Source of the DNA: Kitasatospora sp. GAS204B
Lineage (GTDB): Bacteria; Actinomycetota; Actinomycetes; Streptomycetales; Streptomycetaceae
Length of the DNA: 64,000 nt
Assembly: GCF_029892155.1 (NCBI RefSeq)
Contig: NZ_JARZAG010000001.1
Coordinates: forward strand, 372,001 to 436,000
Direction: 5' to 3'
A program made the position numbers and the translations under genes. Positions 18,401-25,254 of the stretch are shown here, piece by piece. A model generated the notes under the pieces. That model was not told the origin of the DNA, searched no databases, and saw nothing but the letters and a program-made list of their open reading frames with translations. The stretch's first letter is position 1, and every line of letters starts with the position of its first letter.

Positions 18401-19929
18401 AGGCCCAACAGGCCGCTGACCAGGCCGCCTCGCTGGCCAACGCCGCTACAGGCGATGCGCAGGCGGCCGACCTCGCCTCCGCGAAGGCCGCCGCCTCCGC
18501 GGCCAAGGCGCAGGCCAGCGCGAAGGACGCGCTCGCCTCCAGTGCCCAGGCGGCTGCCGCTGCTGCGTTGGCTCAGGCTTCGCAGGCACGGGCGGTGCAG
18601 TACGACACGGCAGCCACCGCCGACGCCGCGGCTGCTCAGGCAGCCGCCACCGGCGCAGCCGGCGATGCCACGGACGCCCACACCTCGGCGGTCGCCGCCA
18701 CCGACGACGCGGGCAAGGCGTGGGCCGCCGCCGGCAGCGCCCAGGCCGCAGCCACCACCGCCAAGGAAGTCGCCGACCAGGCCACCAAGGACGCCGCCGC
18801 AGCCGCCGCAGCCGCCAAGGACGCCCAGCAACAAGCGACGACGGCTCAGCAGAATGCCGTCAACGCTGAGGCACTCGCACAGGCCGACCAGGAAGCCGCC
18901 GCCCAAACGGCGGCAGCCCAGGCAGCTCAAGCTCAGCAGGCGGCGGTCAGCAACGGCGGACCGACCAGCACACCCAAGGTGTTCACCAAGTCGAGCGTCA
19001 CGCAGAACGGAGACCCCACACCGGACAACACCTGCGTCCTCGGCCTCGGCAACACCGGCTGCGATGTCACCTTCACTCAGCACTTCACCGTCACCATCGA
19101 CTTCTACCTGTGCGACACCGTCGCACCAGGGGACGTCGGCCCAGACGGGTGCCCGCCGTACGCCACGACCTGGCTCGACACCAAGACCATCGATGCCACC
19201 CGGCAGGTCGTCCACCACTTCAGCAACTGGGACATCGTCTCCAGCGTCGACAAAGCCGTCCTCAAGGGCATGTGGGACAGCACCGTCAAGGACTTCACCG
19301 ACTGCTCCCATGGCAGCGTCACTGGCTGTGTCTGGGCCGCCAGTTGGTTCATCCCTCCGGCCAAGGTCGCCGACGCGGCCAAAGCCGTCGGCATCCTCCA
19401 GGACGCGATGCGTAGCGGCGTGGGCATTGCCGACGCCCTCAAGGCAGTCAAGGCCAGCAGCCTCGACGCCGAGGCAATCGCACGACTCGAGCAGGAAGCC
19501 GACGCGGTCCAGAAGTCGTTGACCGTTTTCGATCGCGACGCAGAGGCGGCTAAGCTTCCCGCTTATGCGGGGGGCGCTACTTCCGGACGCGCCATTGCCG
19601 CGAATGGAAAAGCATACGACCTGGTGAGTGGAAACCAAGACGCCGCACTGATCGACTGGGTGAACAGTACACTCCGACAATTGGGGATCTTGAAGGGGGT
19701 GGCAAAATCCGGTCGCGCAGCCGATGTCGAGCAGAAATTCGCCGCCATCATGGCGCGCGACGGGATCGCACGAGCCGACCTGGTCATCAACTTTCCGACA
19801 GGACCCTGTACCGTCAGGCTGGGCTGCGATGACGTGATGGATGCGCTCCTCGGCAGCACGCGGACCCTCACTGTTCACTGGCGGGATGCAGATGGCGCCT
19901 GGCACGATCTGACATACGGAGGACATTAG
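15448..19929 (+). CDS. Secreted polymorphic toxin: lectin, long coiled coil, DddA-like deaminase tip
   Basis: A ~1,493-residue secreted protein. In order: basic n-region and signal peptide ending near AxA (VQALA, ~residue 40); an N-terminal domain with HAALDDDTR; a ricin-type beta-trefoil lectin (~361-490; NQVW and NQQW); an Ala/Gln-rich coiled coil (~511-1170) of KAAAQA-type heptads; a Cys-containing junction domain (~1175-1360); and a C-terminal tip (~1369-1493) resembling SCP1.201/DddA-like cytidine deaminases. The tip has LPAYAGGATSG, DVEQKFAAIM and GPCTVRLGC. The family's HxE zinc/catalytic pair reads D1426-V-E1428; C1454 and C1460 are present. TTG 15448 (AGGA 9 bases upstream) fits the signal peptide; the frame stays open to 15328. 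Imm1 follows after 2 bases. Confidence 0.85.
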   Translation: MKTLIAPLRRRRGRSALSRLVAVTALATAAALTASGVQALADTPTPAPTAGYDPGAAAQYRKDQCVASYVLRRGGPAVKTLVAGAMDGTPAQLHAALDDDTRSHSTPFHDAYLADQAAYGQAVQAEQASKDSWHKQVDGLTNPGMTQPAFYEPPDLFSQLWASSSSSKVLGLSESDLAGQPAALPVDPAARQAAEDLGKGRYGTFPDVGKDPNYLQDAQESTAWTQLHPGFSLSADDLRIFLAAGGFPRGAAQPGTGEYRVAVEDLKARFANCDFGNPDAVDPNKVLGQQVQTAAGEWQAEVAGQQAQRDAIVAQNTKAVAALKASADALGNALGQSWAADRLSAWQAYFSSGQGAVGTGPITFHLHPAPGACLEVPRWDPTNGNDVDAWGCNSGLNQVWHLTAQGALVNNGTNKCLDIPWSSTGTHAGSRVEIWDCNGGSNQQWQLTTTNGLTRFYNPASNLCLDLHTANWGQTSQVSDCNGSPQQQFDAQQDNRGTGTGSDSPSFPKQAEFDRVKNALPAAQQAAKAQLQVAQQQAAIAQSAADETVKAQQQAWAVADAAGEPRGRGLLAGQQEAQATLASAAATAAVAKATETAYDATMASGADAQALQQLARTQAAAAQAQFRGTAAQAAADQAQAAADGAALQAQKAAQAAKDAQADLTTAQGAEQSAKQAADTAHTKRQAAEGAQATAADAKNKAAAAQAKTATDRSAAQSAAATAVAKSQAAQAAGVTADQKKTAAQQADQAARQAQQKAWDAEQKHNADQAKADAADAYAASQASGADAQGAKDAAAAADRDAGDSQSAAGQATTDAGAASAAAQTAEAESTRAQAAATQAQSDASDANAAKATADAAVRTDQSAAADAMSASDRASSDATAAQSDANTAKTQADTAQQNAIQAWAQAGTAQSTSAAAAGYAYATAQAASAAASAAKQVAQPANDAVQLGAPYQDTDASAGLAVLLGQDAKSIADQQQALAQAKSQQAQQAADQAASLANAATGDAQAADLASAKAAASAAKAQASAKDALASSAQAAAAAALAQASQARAVQYDTAATADAAAAQAAATGAAGDATDAHTSAVAATDDAGKAWAAAGSAQAAATTAKEVADQATKDAAAAAAAAKDAQQQATTAQQNAVNAEALAQADQEAAAQTAAAQAAQAQQAAVSNGGPTSTPKVFTKSSVTQNGDPTPDNTCVLGLGNTGCDVTFTQHFTVTIDFYLCDTVAPGDVGPDGCPPYATTWLDTKTIDATRQVVHHFSNWDIVSSVDKAVLKGMWDSTVKDFTDCSHGSVTGCVWAASWFIPPAKVADAAKAVGILQDAMRSGVGIADALKAVKASSLDAEAIARLEQEADAVQKSLTVFDRDAEAAKLPAYAGGATSGRAIAANGKAYDLVSGNQDAALIDWVNSTLRQLGILKGVAKSGRAADVEQKFAAIMARDGIARADLVINFPTGPCTVRLGCDDVMDALLGSTRTLTVHWRDADGAWHDLTYGGH

Positions 19930-19931
19930 AC

Positions 19932-20357
19932 ATGAAGGCCCTCGCTGAGGTTCGCTACCGGTTGGAGCACGGTAAGAATCCTGAACTCATCAGCGCACCC
20001 GAAGAAGCCGACCTGCTGATCGACGCGCTCCTGACCGGTCCATCACGCGAGAACCTGGCTCAGATCCACTCCCTCGACCGAGACCTCTTGCCGTCCGGAT
20101 ACCCCGACCACGAGCTGCTGGTAGGGGTCGACAAGGAGCAGCAGGTCGGGATCCTCGCCTTCATGGACGAGTATGGAAATTTTGTCACTCTCGGCTCCCC
20201 GGAAAAGGACGGCGAGCTCGCATACTTCATCCAGGGGCACATGACGGAGTTTCCAGCGCACTCTGAGATTCCGATCGCCCTGGTACGTCAGGCACTAAGG
20301 GAATTCATCGCCTCGGCGGGGAAGCGTCCAGAATGCGTCGAATGGCAGGAATACTAG
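19932..20357 (+). CDS. Imm1-family immunity protein
   Basis: A 141-residue cytoplasmic protein with the pattern of Imm1 immunity proteins: an N-terminal helix, VGVDKEQQVGILAFMDEYG, FVTLGSPEKDGELAYFIQG, EIPIALVRQALREFIASAGKRP and a terminal CVEWQEY. Imm1 proteins commonly neutralise deaminase toxins of the SCP1.201 group. The ATG lies 2 bases after the toxin stop, so translation is coupled, as expected for a toxin/immunity pair. Base composition is lower in GC than the sulfur or helicase genes, matching the toxin tip and suggesting both arrived together. Confidence 0.82.
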   Translation: MKALAEVRYRLEHGKNPELISAPEEADLLIDALLTGPSRENLAQIHSLDRDLLPSGYPDHELLVGVDKEQQVGILAFMDEYGNFVTLGSPEKDGELAYFIQGHMTEFPAHSEIPIALVRQALREFIASAGKRPECVEWQEY

Positions 20358-20384
20358 CAGGTCTACAATAGGCGGAAGTCAACG

Positions 20385-20669
20385 GTGCAGCCCGCGGTCG
20401 AAGCGGTCGATAGGGGGCTGCAGTTGACTGCTCCCCGGGGTGACCTGGCCGGCCCGACCCAGAACGCCGGCTTCTCCCACCTCGGTCCTGAACCCGGTGA
20501 GGACGAGCAGCTCCGCAGCGTCCTGGTGGCGCAGATCGCAGAATGCGCGCGACACTGCGGCCGAGTCTTCTTCCGCAGCACGAACGAGGGCATGCAGATT
20601 GTGGCCAAGGCAGACAAGGGTAACGAGCCGAAGGTGATCGAGCGGCTCAAGAAGCTTTACGGGAGCTGA
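20385..20669 (+). CDS. Orphan toxin-tail-like protein, 94 aa
   Basis: No family is named with confidence. The last ~45 residues (RVFFRSTNEGMQIVAKADKG, then a KVIERLKKLYG end) look like the C-terminal tip of polymorphic toxins, where similar KSDK..NEQKVI..L...Y endings recur. The N-terminal half is low-complexity and may be remnant linker. GTG 20385 is the only good start; no strong ribosome site is seen. The stop is 2 bases from the next gene's ATG, like a toxin/immunity pair. It may be a displaced toxin cassette without its delivery part. Confidence 0.5.
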   Translation: MQPAVEAVDRGLQLTAPRGDLAGPTQNAGFSHLGPEPGEDEQLRSVLVAQIAECARHCGRVFFRSTNEGMQIVAKADKGNEPKVIERLKKLYGS

Positions 20670-20671
20670 GC

Positions 20672-20992
20672 ATGTACGAGATCGCCGAAGGCGGCCTAAG
20701 ACTGCGAGTGGAGTTGGGTGAGGACTCGCCCGAGACGGTGGAGAACGCCGACGGCTGGCTCCTGCTCCCAGACGGGTCCAGGTGGTCCGCGACCTTCCTG
20801 ACCTACGCCGAGCTGGGCAGACTCATGGACAGGTGGGCGGCCAGCGGAGAATGCCTCGGCGGTCGATACTTCACCTGCCCGGATCTGGTGCTGATCCGCG
20901 ATCCCGGCACTCAGAAGATGTTCGCCGCTGCCAAGGACCTGGTGGCCAGCGGGGAGTATGAAGTCACCCTTGGCCGACTTGATCCGGAGTAA
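20672..20992 (+). CDS. Probable immunity protein for the orphan toxin tail
   Basis: A 106-residue cytoplasmic protein, not assigned to a named family. The pattern DGWLLLPDGSRWSATFLTYA, GRLMDRWAASGECLGGRYF, CPDLVLIRDPG and a final LVASGEYEVTLGRL is one I associate with small immunity-type proteins next to polymorphic toxin tails. The start is ATG 20672, two bases after the orphan toxin stop. The pairing with the preceding gene is the main evidence; the function is inferred. Confidence 0.55.
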   Translation: MYEIAEGGLRLRVELGEDSPETVENADGWLLLPDGSRWSATFLTYAELGRLMDRWAASGECLGGRYFTCPDLVLIRDPGTQKMFAAAKDLVASGEYEVTLGRLDPE

Positions 20993-21182
20993 GGTACTCA
21001 AGCCGTCCGGAGGCCACCGACATGCCGAACGGACTGCTGTGAACGGCTGACGCAGGCCCCGCTGGATCTTGTCAACTACTTTGGGCTCGACATTGACGAT
21101 CACAGCGGCCATTGCTTCGAACGGAACTGGAACGTTGTGGGCATTGGCAGGATGCCTTCGCAGCGGCGGGAGTCCACCTCTG

Positions 21183-21728
21183 ATGTCTGACCTCGATCAG
21201 CTCGTTCCGCTCGATCTGCGTGAACTCGTGGACCGCCTGGCGGCCCGTGATCCGGCGGTGTCCGAGTTGGGCACGGGCCAGTGGCGCGCCGTCGTCGAGC
21301 TGTTGACGATACGTCTGACCGATGGCTGCGCGAACCTGCGGCCGGACTTCTGGGCATCTTGCTCGGCGGCGTTCGGGTATGCGCTGGACGCCGCGGTCGC
21401 GGCAGGTGAGATGGAGCACGGTGAGACGGTGGTCCGCCGCCTGAACCTCACCGCTGCCCTGCTGCGCCGTGTACCGGAAGATCCCGACGTCGACCTCCTG
21501 GATGCCCATCGGGTGGTCGAGGTCTTCCTGCGCGAGACCCCGGTGTCGATCGCGGAGGCGCAGGAGGCCGTGGTCGACTGGCACACGCGTGACATCGCGG
21601 CCCTTCGCCGCCTGCGTGCGGCGAAGAACCTTCTGGTGCCAACGCTCGCGATCCTCCACGCGGTCGGCGGATGCGAAGGTGACGAGCGTTTGACGGCTTG
21701 GGCGGCGGTGCTGCCGACGCTCCCGTGA
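21183..21728 (+). CDS. Hypothetical protein, 181 aa, in immunity cluster
   Basis: Not recognised. A soluble, mostly alpha-helical, acidic protein with repeated Leu/Ala/Val-rich helices (VPLDLRELVDRLAARDPAV, then an AAFGYALDAAVAAGEM helix). ATG 21183 is used because GGGAG lies upstream; the same frame is open to 21069. The 190 bases before it hold no gene. Its position between an orphan immunity gene and a barstar-domain gene suggests it may also be an immunity protein, but nothing in the sequence proves this. Confidence 0.55.
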   Translation: MSDLDQLVPLDLRELVDRLAARDPAVSELGTGQWRAVVELLTIRLTDGCANLRPDFWASCSAAFGYALDAAVAAGEMEHGETVVRRLNLTAALLRRVPEDPDVDLLDAHRVVEVFLRETPVSIAEAQEAVVDWHTRDIAALRRLRAAKNLLVPTLAILHAVGGCEGDERLTAWAAVLPTLP

Positions 21729-21846
21729 CAGATGAGGGGGCGGTGCCCGGCCATGCTGGCGGGGTACTGCCCCCTCAGTCGGGACCCACGTGGAACGGAA
21801 GTAGTGTTGGCCTGTCTGCGGGGAATACGGACTCGGGGGAGTGCGC

Positions 21847-22611
21847 ATGAGCGAGGTCGGGCCCGGTTGCACGCTGACCAGTGACGGTGACGAGAGCGAC
21901 GTCTGGGGCCGCGTTACCGCGACCACCGGGCTCTTCGCACCGCTGAAGGACGGCTCCCGACGGGTGAGGCTGCTCGGCGTCGCGCCGCAGGGCGGTCTGC
22001 GCGCTGCTGTCGAGCGGATCGGGACCAGGGGCGCGGTGGCGGGTAACGCGAACCTCGTGCTGCTGGACGTGGCCGGGGCGGAGATGGGCGAGTACTTCGT
22101 CAACGACGTGACGGTGCAGGCGGTGGGGTCCGCCGCGGACGGGGACGGGCTCGTCGACCTGACGGTGCGTCTGTGGTGCGCCAACGCGCTGCCGCATGCC
22201 GGGTGGCCGTGGGAACTGCGCCGCACCGGGTCGCTGGACCGGCCGGGCCTGTGGCGCTCGCTGGGCCCGTCCGGCCGGCGCGGCTGGCTCTCCGTGGCGC
22301 TCTTCCACCAGGCCTACCGCGCGGTGCCCGAGCAACCGCCTGGGGCCGTCTACCAGTTGGACGGTCGGCACATGGTGGACGAGGACAGCTTCTACTGCGC
22401 TCTGGGCGAGGCGGTGAACGGGCCCGGCGGGTACTTCGGTTGGAACCTCAGCGCGTTGGACGACTGCGCCGGCGGCCGGTGGGGCGCGACACCGCCGTTC
22501 ACCGTGGAGTGGCGGCACAGCGAGGCCGCGAGGTCACGGCTGGCCGCGCCGTTCCTCGCGGAGGTGCTGGAGATCTTCGAGGAGCACGGCGTGAGCGTTC
22601 TGCTGCGCTGA
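21847..22611 (+). CDS. Barstar-domain protein (probable ribonuclease inhibitor/immunity)
   Basis: A 254-residue cytoplasmic protein. The last ~85 residues match barstar, the inhibitor of barnase-like ribonucleases: VYQLDGRHMVDEDSFYCALG, GPGGYFGWNLSALDDC and FLAEVLEIFEEHGVSVLL. The N-terminal ~165 residues are an added domain I do not recognise, with beta-rich blocks and a Trp-rich region (GWPWELRR). ATG 21847 is chosen because GGGGGAG lies 5 bases upstream. No barnase-type gene is visible here, so this is probably an orphan immunity gene against toxins of other strains. Confidence 0.8.
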   Translation: MSEVGPGCTLTSDGDESDVWGRVTATTGLFAPLKDGSRRVRLLGVAPQGGLRAAVERIGTRGAVAGNANLVLLDVAGAEMGEYFVNDVTVQAVGSAADGDGLVDLTVRLWCANALPHAGWPWELRRTGSLDRPGLWRSLGPSGRRGWLSVALFHQAYRAVPEQPPGAVYQLDGRHMVDEDSFYCALGEAVNGPGGYFGWNLSALDDCAGGRWGATPPFTVEWRHSEAARSRLAAPFLAEVLEIFEEHGVSVLLR

Positions 22612-22633
22612 CCTAGGCCGCACCGCAGTACGC

Positions 22634-23386
22634 TCACGCAGCGCTGACCGCCGCCGCCCCCACGCCTTCCGCCTCCGCCGCCGCGTACCGCCGCAGCAGC
22701 ACGCGTGCCACCTCCGGGGCCGCGCCCAGCACCGCGCCGAGCACGTCGGCGCCACCCTCCGCCGCGCCTGCCGCGATGCGGTCCGGGAGCAGCCCCGGGG
22801 CGAGCAGGTACGGCGCGACCGCCGTGCGCCGCACGCCGGTTGTCGCGCGCAGCTGGGCCAGCGCGTCCGCCACCCGGGGCCCGCCCGCGGAGGCGTAGGC
22901 GACGGTGACCGCGGCCCAGCCGCGGCGGTGCTGCCAGGTGGCGGCGAGCGTGCGGGTGACCGCGTCGGCGGTGGGGTCGGAGGAGCCGGCGGCGGCCAGG
23001 ACGATGCCGGTGCGGGCGCGGGTGGCGGGGGAGGCGGTGTCGAGGCCTGCTTCGGCCAGCCGGCGTTCCAGGGCGGTGAGGAGGAGCGGGTCGGGGCCGA
23101 GCACGTCGGCGACGGGGAGGTCGGCGCCGGTGGCGCGCAGCGCGGCGGGGATGTCGTGCTTGGCGTGGAAGGCGCGGTTGAGCAGGAGGGGGACGGCGAC
23201 CGCTGAGGAGAGGCGCTCCACGACCTGGGGGATGCGGGGGGCGCAGTGGTCCAGGAAGGCGGTGGCGACGTCGAGTTCGGGGCGCTGGGCGCGCACCTCC
23301 CGCACCAGCGCGTCGACCGTGGCGGCGTGCCGGGGGTCGCGGCTGCCGTGGGCGATCAGCAGCAGGGTGGGGGAGGGGGCGGCCAT
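22634..23386 (-). CDS. Sirohydrochlorin chelatase (CbiX/SirB type)
   Basis: A 250-residue cytoplasmic enzyme that inserts Fe2+ (or Co2+) into sirohydrochlorin. Two CbiX repeats are visible: LLLIAHGSRDPRH near residue 10 with the metal-binding His, FHAKHDIP near residue 74, and a second degenerate half with GIVLAAAGSSDPTAD. It starts 4 bases after the permease gene and is the last gene of the sulfur locus. That position fits: the sulfite reductase at the other end needs siroheme. The 3' end meets the barstar gene tail to tail. Confidence 0.88.
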   Translation of the reverse strand: MAAPSPTLLLIAHGSRDPRHAATVDALVREVRAQRPELDVATAFLDHCAPRIPQVVERLSSAVAVPLLLNRAFHAKHDIPAALRATGADLPVADVLGPDPLLLTALERRLAEAGLDTASPATRARTGIVLAAAGSSDPTADAVTRTLAATWQHRRGWAAVTVAYASAGGPRVADALAQLRATTGVRRTAVAPYLLAPGLLPDRIAAGAAEGGADVLGAVLGAAPEVARVLLRRYAAAEAEGVGAAAVSAA

Positions 23387-23390
23387 CGGG

Positions 23391-24314
23391 TCAGCGTCCC
23401 GTCTGCAGCAGGCCGCGGCTGCGCAGCACGCGGCGCTCGATCGGGGTGAAGATCAGCAGGTCGATGGCGACACCGACGGTCAGGATCAGGATGATCCCGA
23501 GCAGCACGCCGGACATGTCGGAGGCGTCCCGCTGGTTCTCCAGGTAGCGGCCCAGGCCCAGGCCCAGGTCGGGGGAGCTGGCGATCAGTTCGGCGGCCAT
23601 CAGCGAGCGCCAGGAGAACGCCCAGCCCTGCTTCAGGCCGGCCAGGTAGCCGGGCAGCGCGGCCGGCAGCAGGATGTGCCGGGCGCCGCCGAGGCCGCGC
23701 GCGCCGAGCGTGCGGCCGGCCCGCAGGAAGAGCGGCGGGACCTGGTCGATGCCGGAGACCAGGCCGTTGGCGATCGAGGGGACGGCGCCGAGCAGGATCA
23801 CGGCGTACATGGCCTGGTCGTCGATGCCCAGCCAGATCACGGCGGCCGGCACCCAGGCCACCGAGGGCAGCGACTGCAGGCCGGACAGGACCGGGCCGAG
23901 CGCCGCGCGGACGAACTTCACCCGGGCCACCAGCAGGCCGATCGGCGTGCCGATCACCACCGCGGCGGCGAAGCCGGTGATGCCGCGCCAGACGCTGGTC
24001 CAGATGATCGAGAAGAGGGTGCCCTGGTACCAGAGGTCGGTGAGGCTGTGCCAGACGTCCAGCGGGCTGGGCAGCTTGTACTCGGGGGTGACGTGCAGGC
24101 TGAAGAGCAGCTGCCAGACGCCGAGCACCAGCAGCACGCCGAGCACCGGCGGCAGCACCTTCTCGCGCAACAGCTGGGCGGGCGAGGTGCGGTGCGGCTG
24201 GACGGCGTCCAGTGCGTCCAGGCCCGCCTCGACACCGGCCAGGTCCTGGTGCGGAGCCGCCTCGGGTGTGGCCGGCGCCTCGGGTGCGGCGGGGGCGGTC
24301 TCAGTGCTGGCCAT
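23391..24314 (-). CDS. ssuC: ABC transporter permease, sulfonate/sulfur type (SsuC-like)
   Basis: A 307-residue inner-membrane permease with about six hydrophobic segments after a ~55-residue cytoplasmic N-terminus. The EAA-type coupling loop is visible around GARGLGGARHILLPAALPG, where it contacts the ATPase. Family and neighbours indicate uptake of alkanesulfonates or similar sulfur sources. ATG 24314 overlaps the ATPase stop by 14 bases and has GGGGAG upstream; a start at 24332 is possible. The substrate call rests on context. Confidence 0.85.
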   Translation of the reverse strand: MASTETAPAAPEAPATPEAAPHQDLAGVEAGLDALDAVQPHRTSPAQLLREKVLPPVLGVLLVLGVWQLLFSLHVTPEYKLPSPLDVWHSLTDLWYQGTLFSIIWTSVWRGITGFAAAVVIGTPIGLLVARVKFVRAALGPVLSGLQSLPSVAWVPAAVIWLGIDDQAMYAVILLGAVPSIANGLVSGIDQVPPLFLRAGRTLGARGLGGARHILLPAALPGYLAGLKQGWAFSWRSLMAAELIASSPDLGLGLGRYLENQRDASDMSGVLLGIILILTVGVAIDLLIFTPIERRVLRSRGLLQTGR

Positions 24315-25107
24315 GGCGGCGGATCTCCCCACGCAGGTGCTCGGTGATCTCGACGGACAGGTCCGCGACGCAGGCGGACTCGATGCGGCGCGGCTGCGGC
24401 AGGTCGATCTGCCACTCGCGGGCCACCCGGCCGGGGCGCGAGGAGAGCAGCACCACCCGCTGGGCGAGCCGCACCGCCTCGCGCACGTTGTGGGTGACGA
24501 ACAGGACGGTGAGCCGCCGCTCCTGCCAGATCCGGGTGATCTCCTCGTGCAGCACGTCGCGGGTGATCGCGTCCAGCGCGGCGAACGGCTCGTCCATCAG
24601 CAGCACGCTGCTGCCCTGGGCCAGCGCGCGGGCCATCGCGACGCGCTGGCGCATGCCGCCGGAGAGCTCGTGCACCCGCTTGCCGTAGGAGCCGCCGAGC
24701 CGGACCAGCTCCAGCAGGCGCTCGGCCTCGGGCTTGCGTTCGGCGCGCGGCACGCCGTTGAGGCGCAGCGCGAGTTCGATGTTCTTGCCGGCGGTCAGCC
24801 AGGGGAAGAGCGCGTGCTCCTGGAACATCAGGGCCGGGCGGCCGCCGGGCACCTCGATGCTGCCGGCGGTCGGCTGGTCCAGGCCGGCGACCAGGTTGAG
24901 CAGGGTGGACTTGCCGCAGCCGGAGGCGCCGAGCAGGCAGAGGAACTCGCCCGGGGCGACGTCGAGGGTGATGTCGTCCAGCACCGGCACGGCGGTGCCG
25001 GGGCGGCCGAAGGACTTGTGCACGCCGGCGATCCGGACGGCGGGCGAAGCGTCGGCCCGGTCCGCGACGGCTGGAGCGTCGTTCGGGGTGGTCAGTGCCG
25101 TGCTCAT
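24301..25107 (-). CDS. ssuB: ABC transporter ATP-binding protein, sulfonate type (SsuB-like)
   Basis: A 268-residue ATPase that drives the importer. Motifs are Walker A GASGCGKST (near 60), Q-loop MFQEHALFPW, signature LSGGMRQR, Walker B VLLMDEPFAALD and the switch His in FVTHN. The SsuB/TauB group typically has the FQEHALFPW variant. ATG 25107 has GGAGGT seven bases upstream. It overlaps the permease gene. A 147-base gap separates it from the binding protein; no hairpin of note was seen there. Confidence 0.9.
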   Translation of the reverse strand: MSTALTTPNDAPAVADRADASPAVRIAGVHKSFGRPGTAVPVLDDITLDVAPGEFLCLLGASGCGKSTLLNLVAGLDQPTAGSIEVPGGRPALMFQEHALFPWLTAGKNIELALRLNGVPRAERKPEAERLLELVRLGGSYGKRVHELSGGMRQRVAMARALAQGSSVLLMDEPFAALDAITRDVLHEEITRIWQERRLTVLFVTHNVREAVRLAQRVVLLSSRPGRVAREWQIDLPQPRRIESACVADLSVEITEHLRGEIRRHGQH

Positions 25108-25254
25108 CGCGGGCACCTCCTGGCGTGAGTGGGACGAGCGGAGAAAGCTTGGGGGCCGAGGTCCACCCCCGCCCGGTCCGGTGATTGGGCATCGACGAGG
25201 ACGGGGCGGGGGCGAACTTCGGAGTCAGTGGCGGTGGTTGAAGCTGACGCAGGG

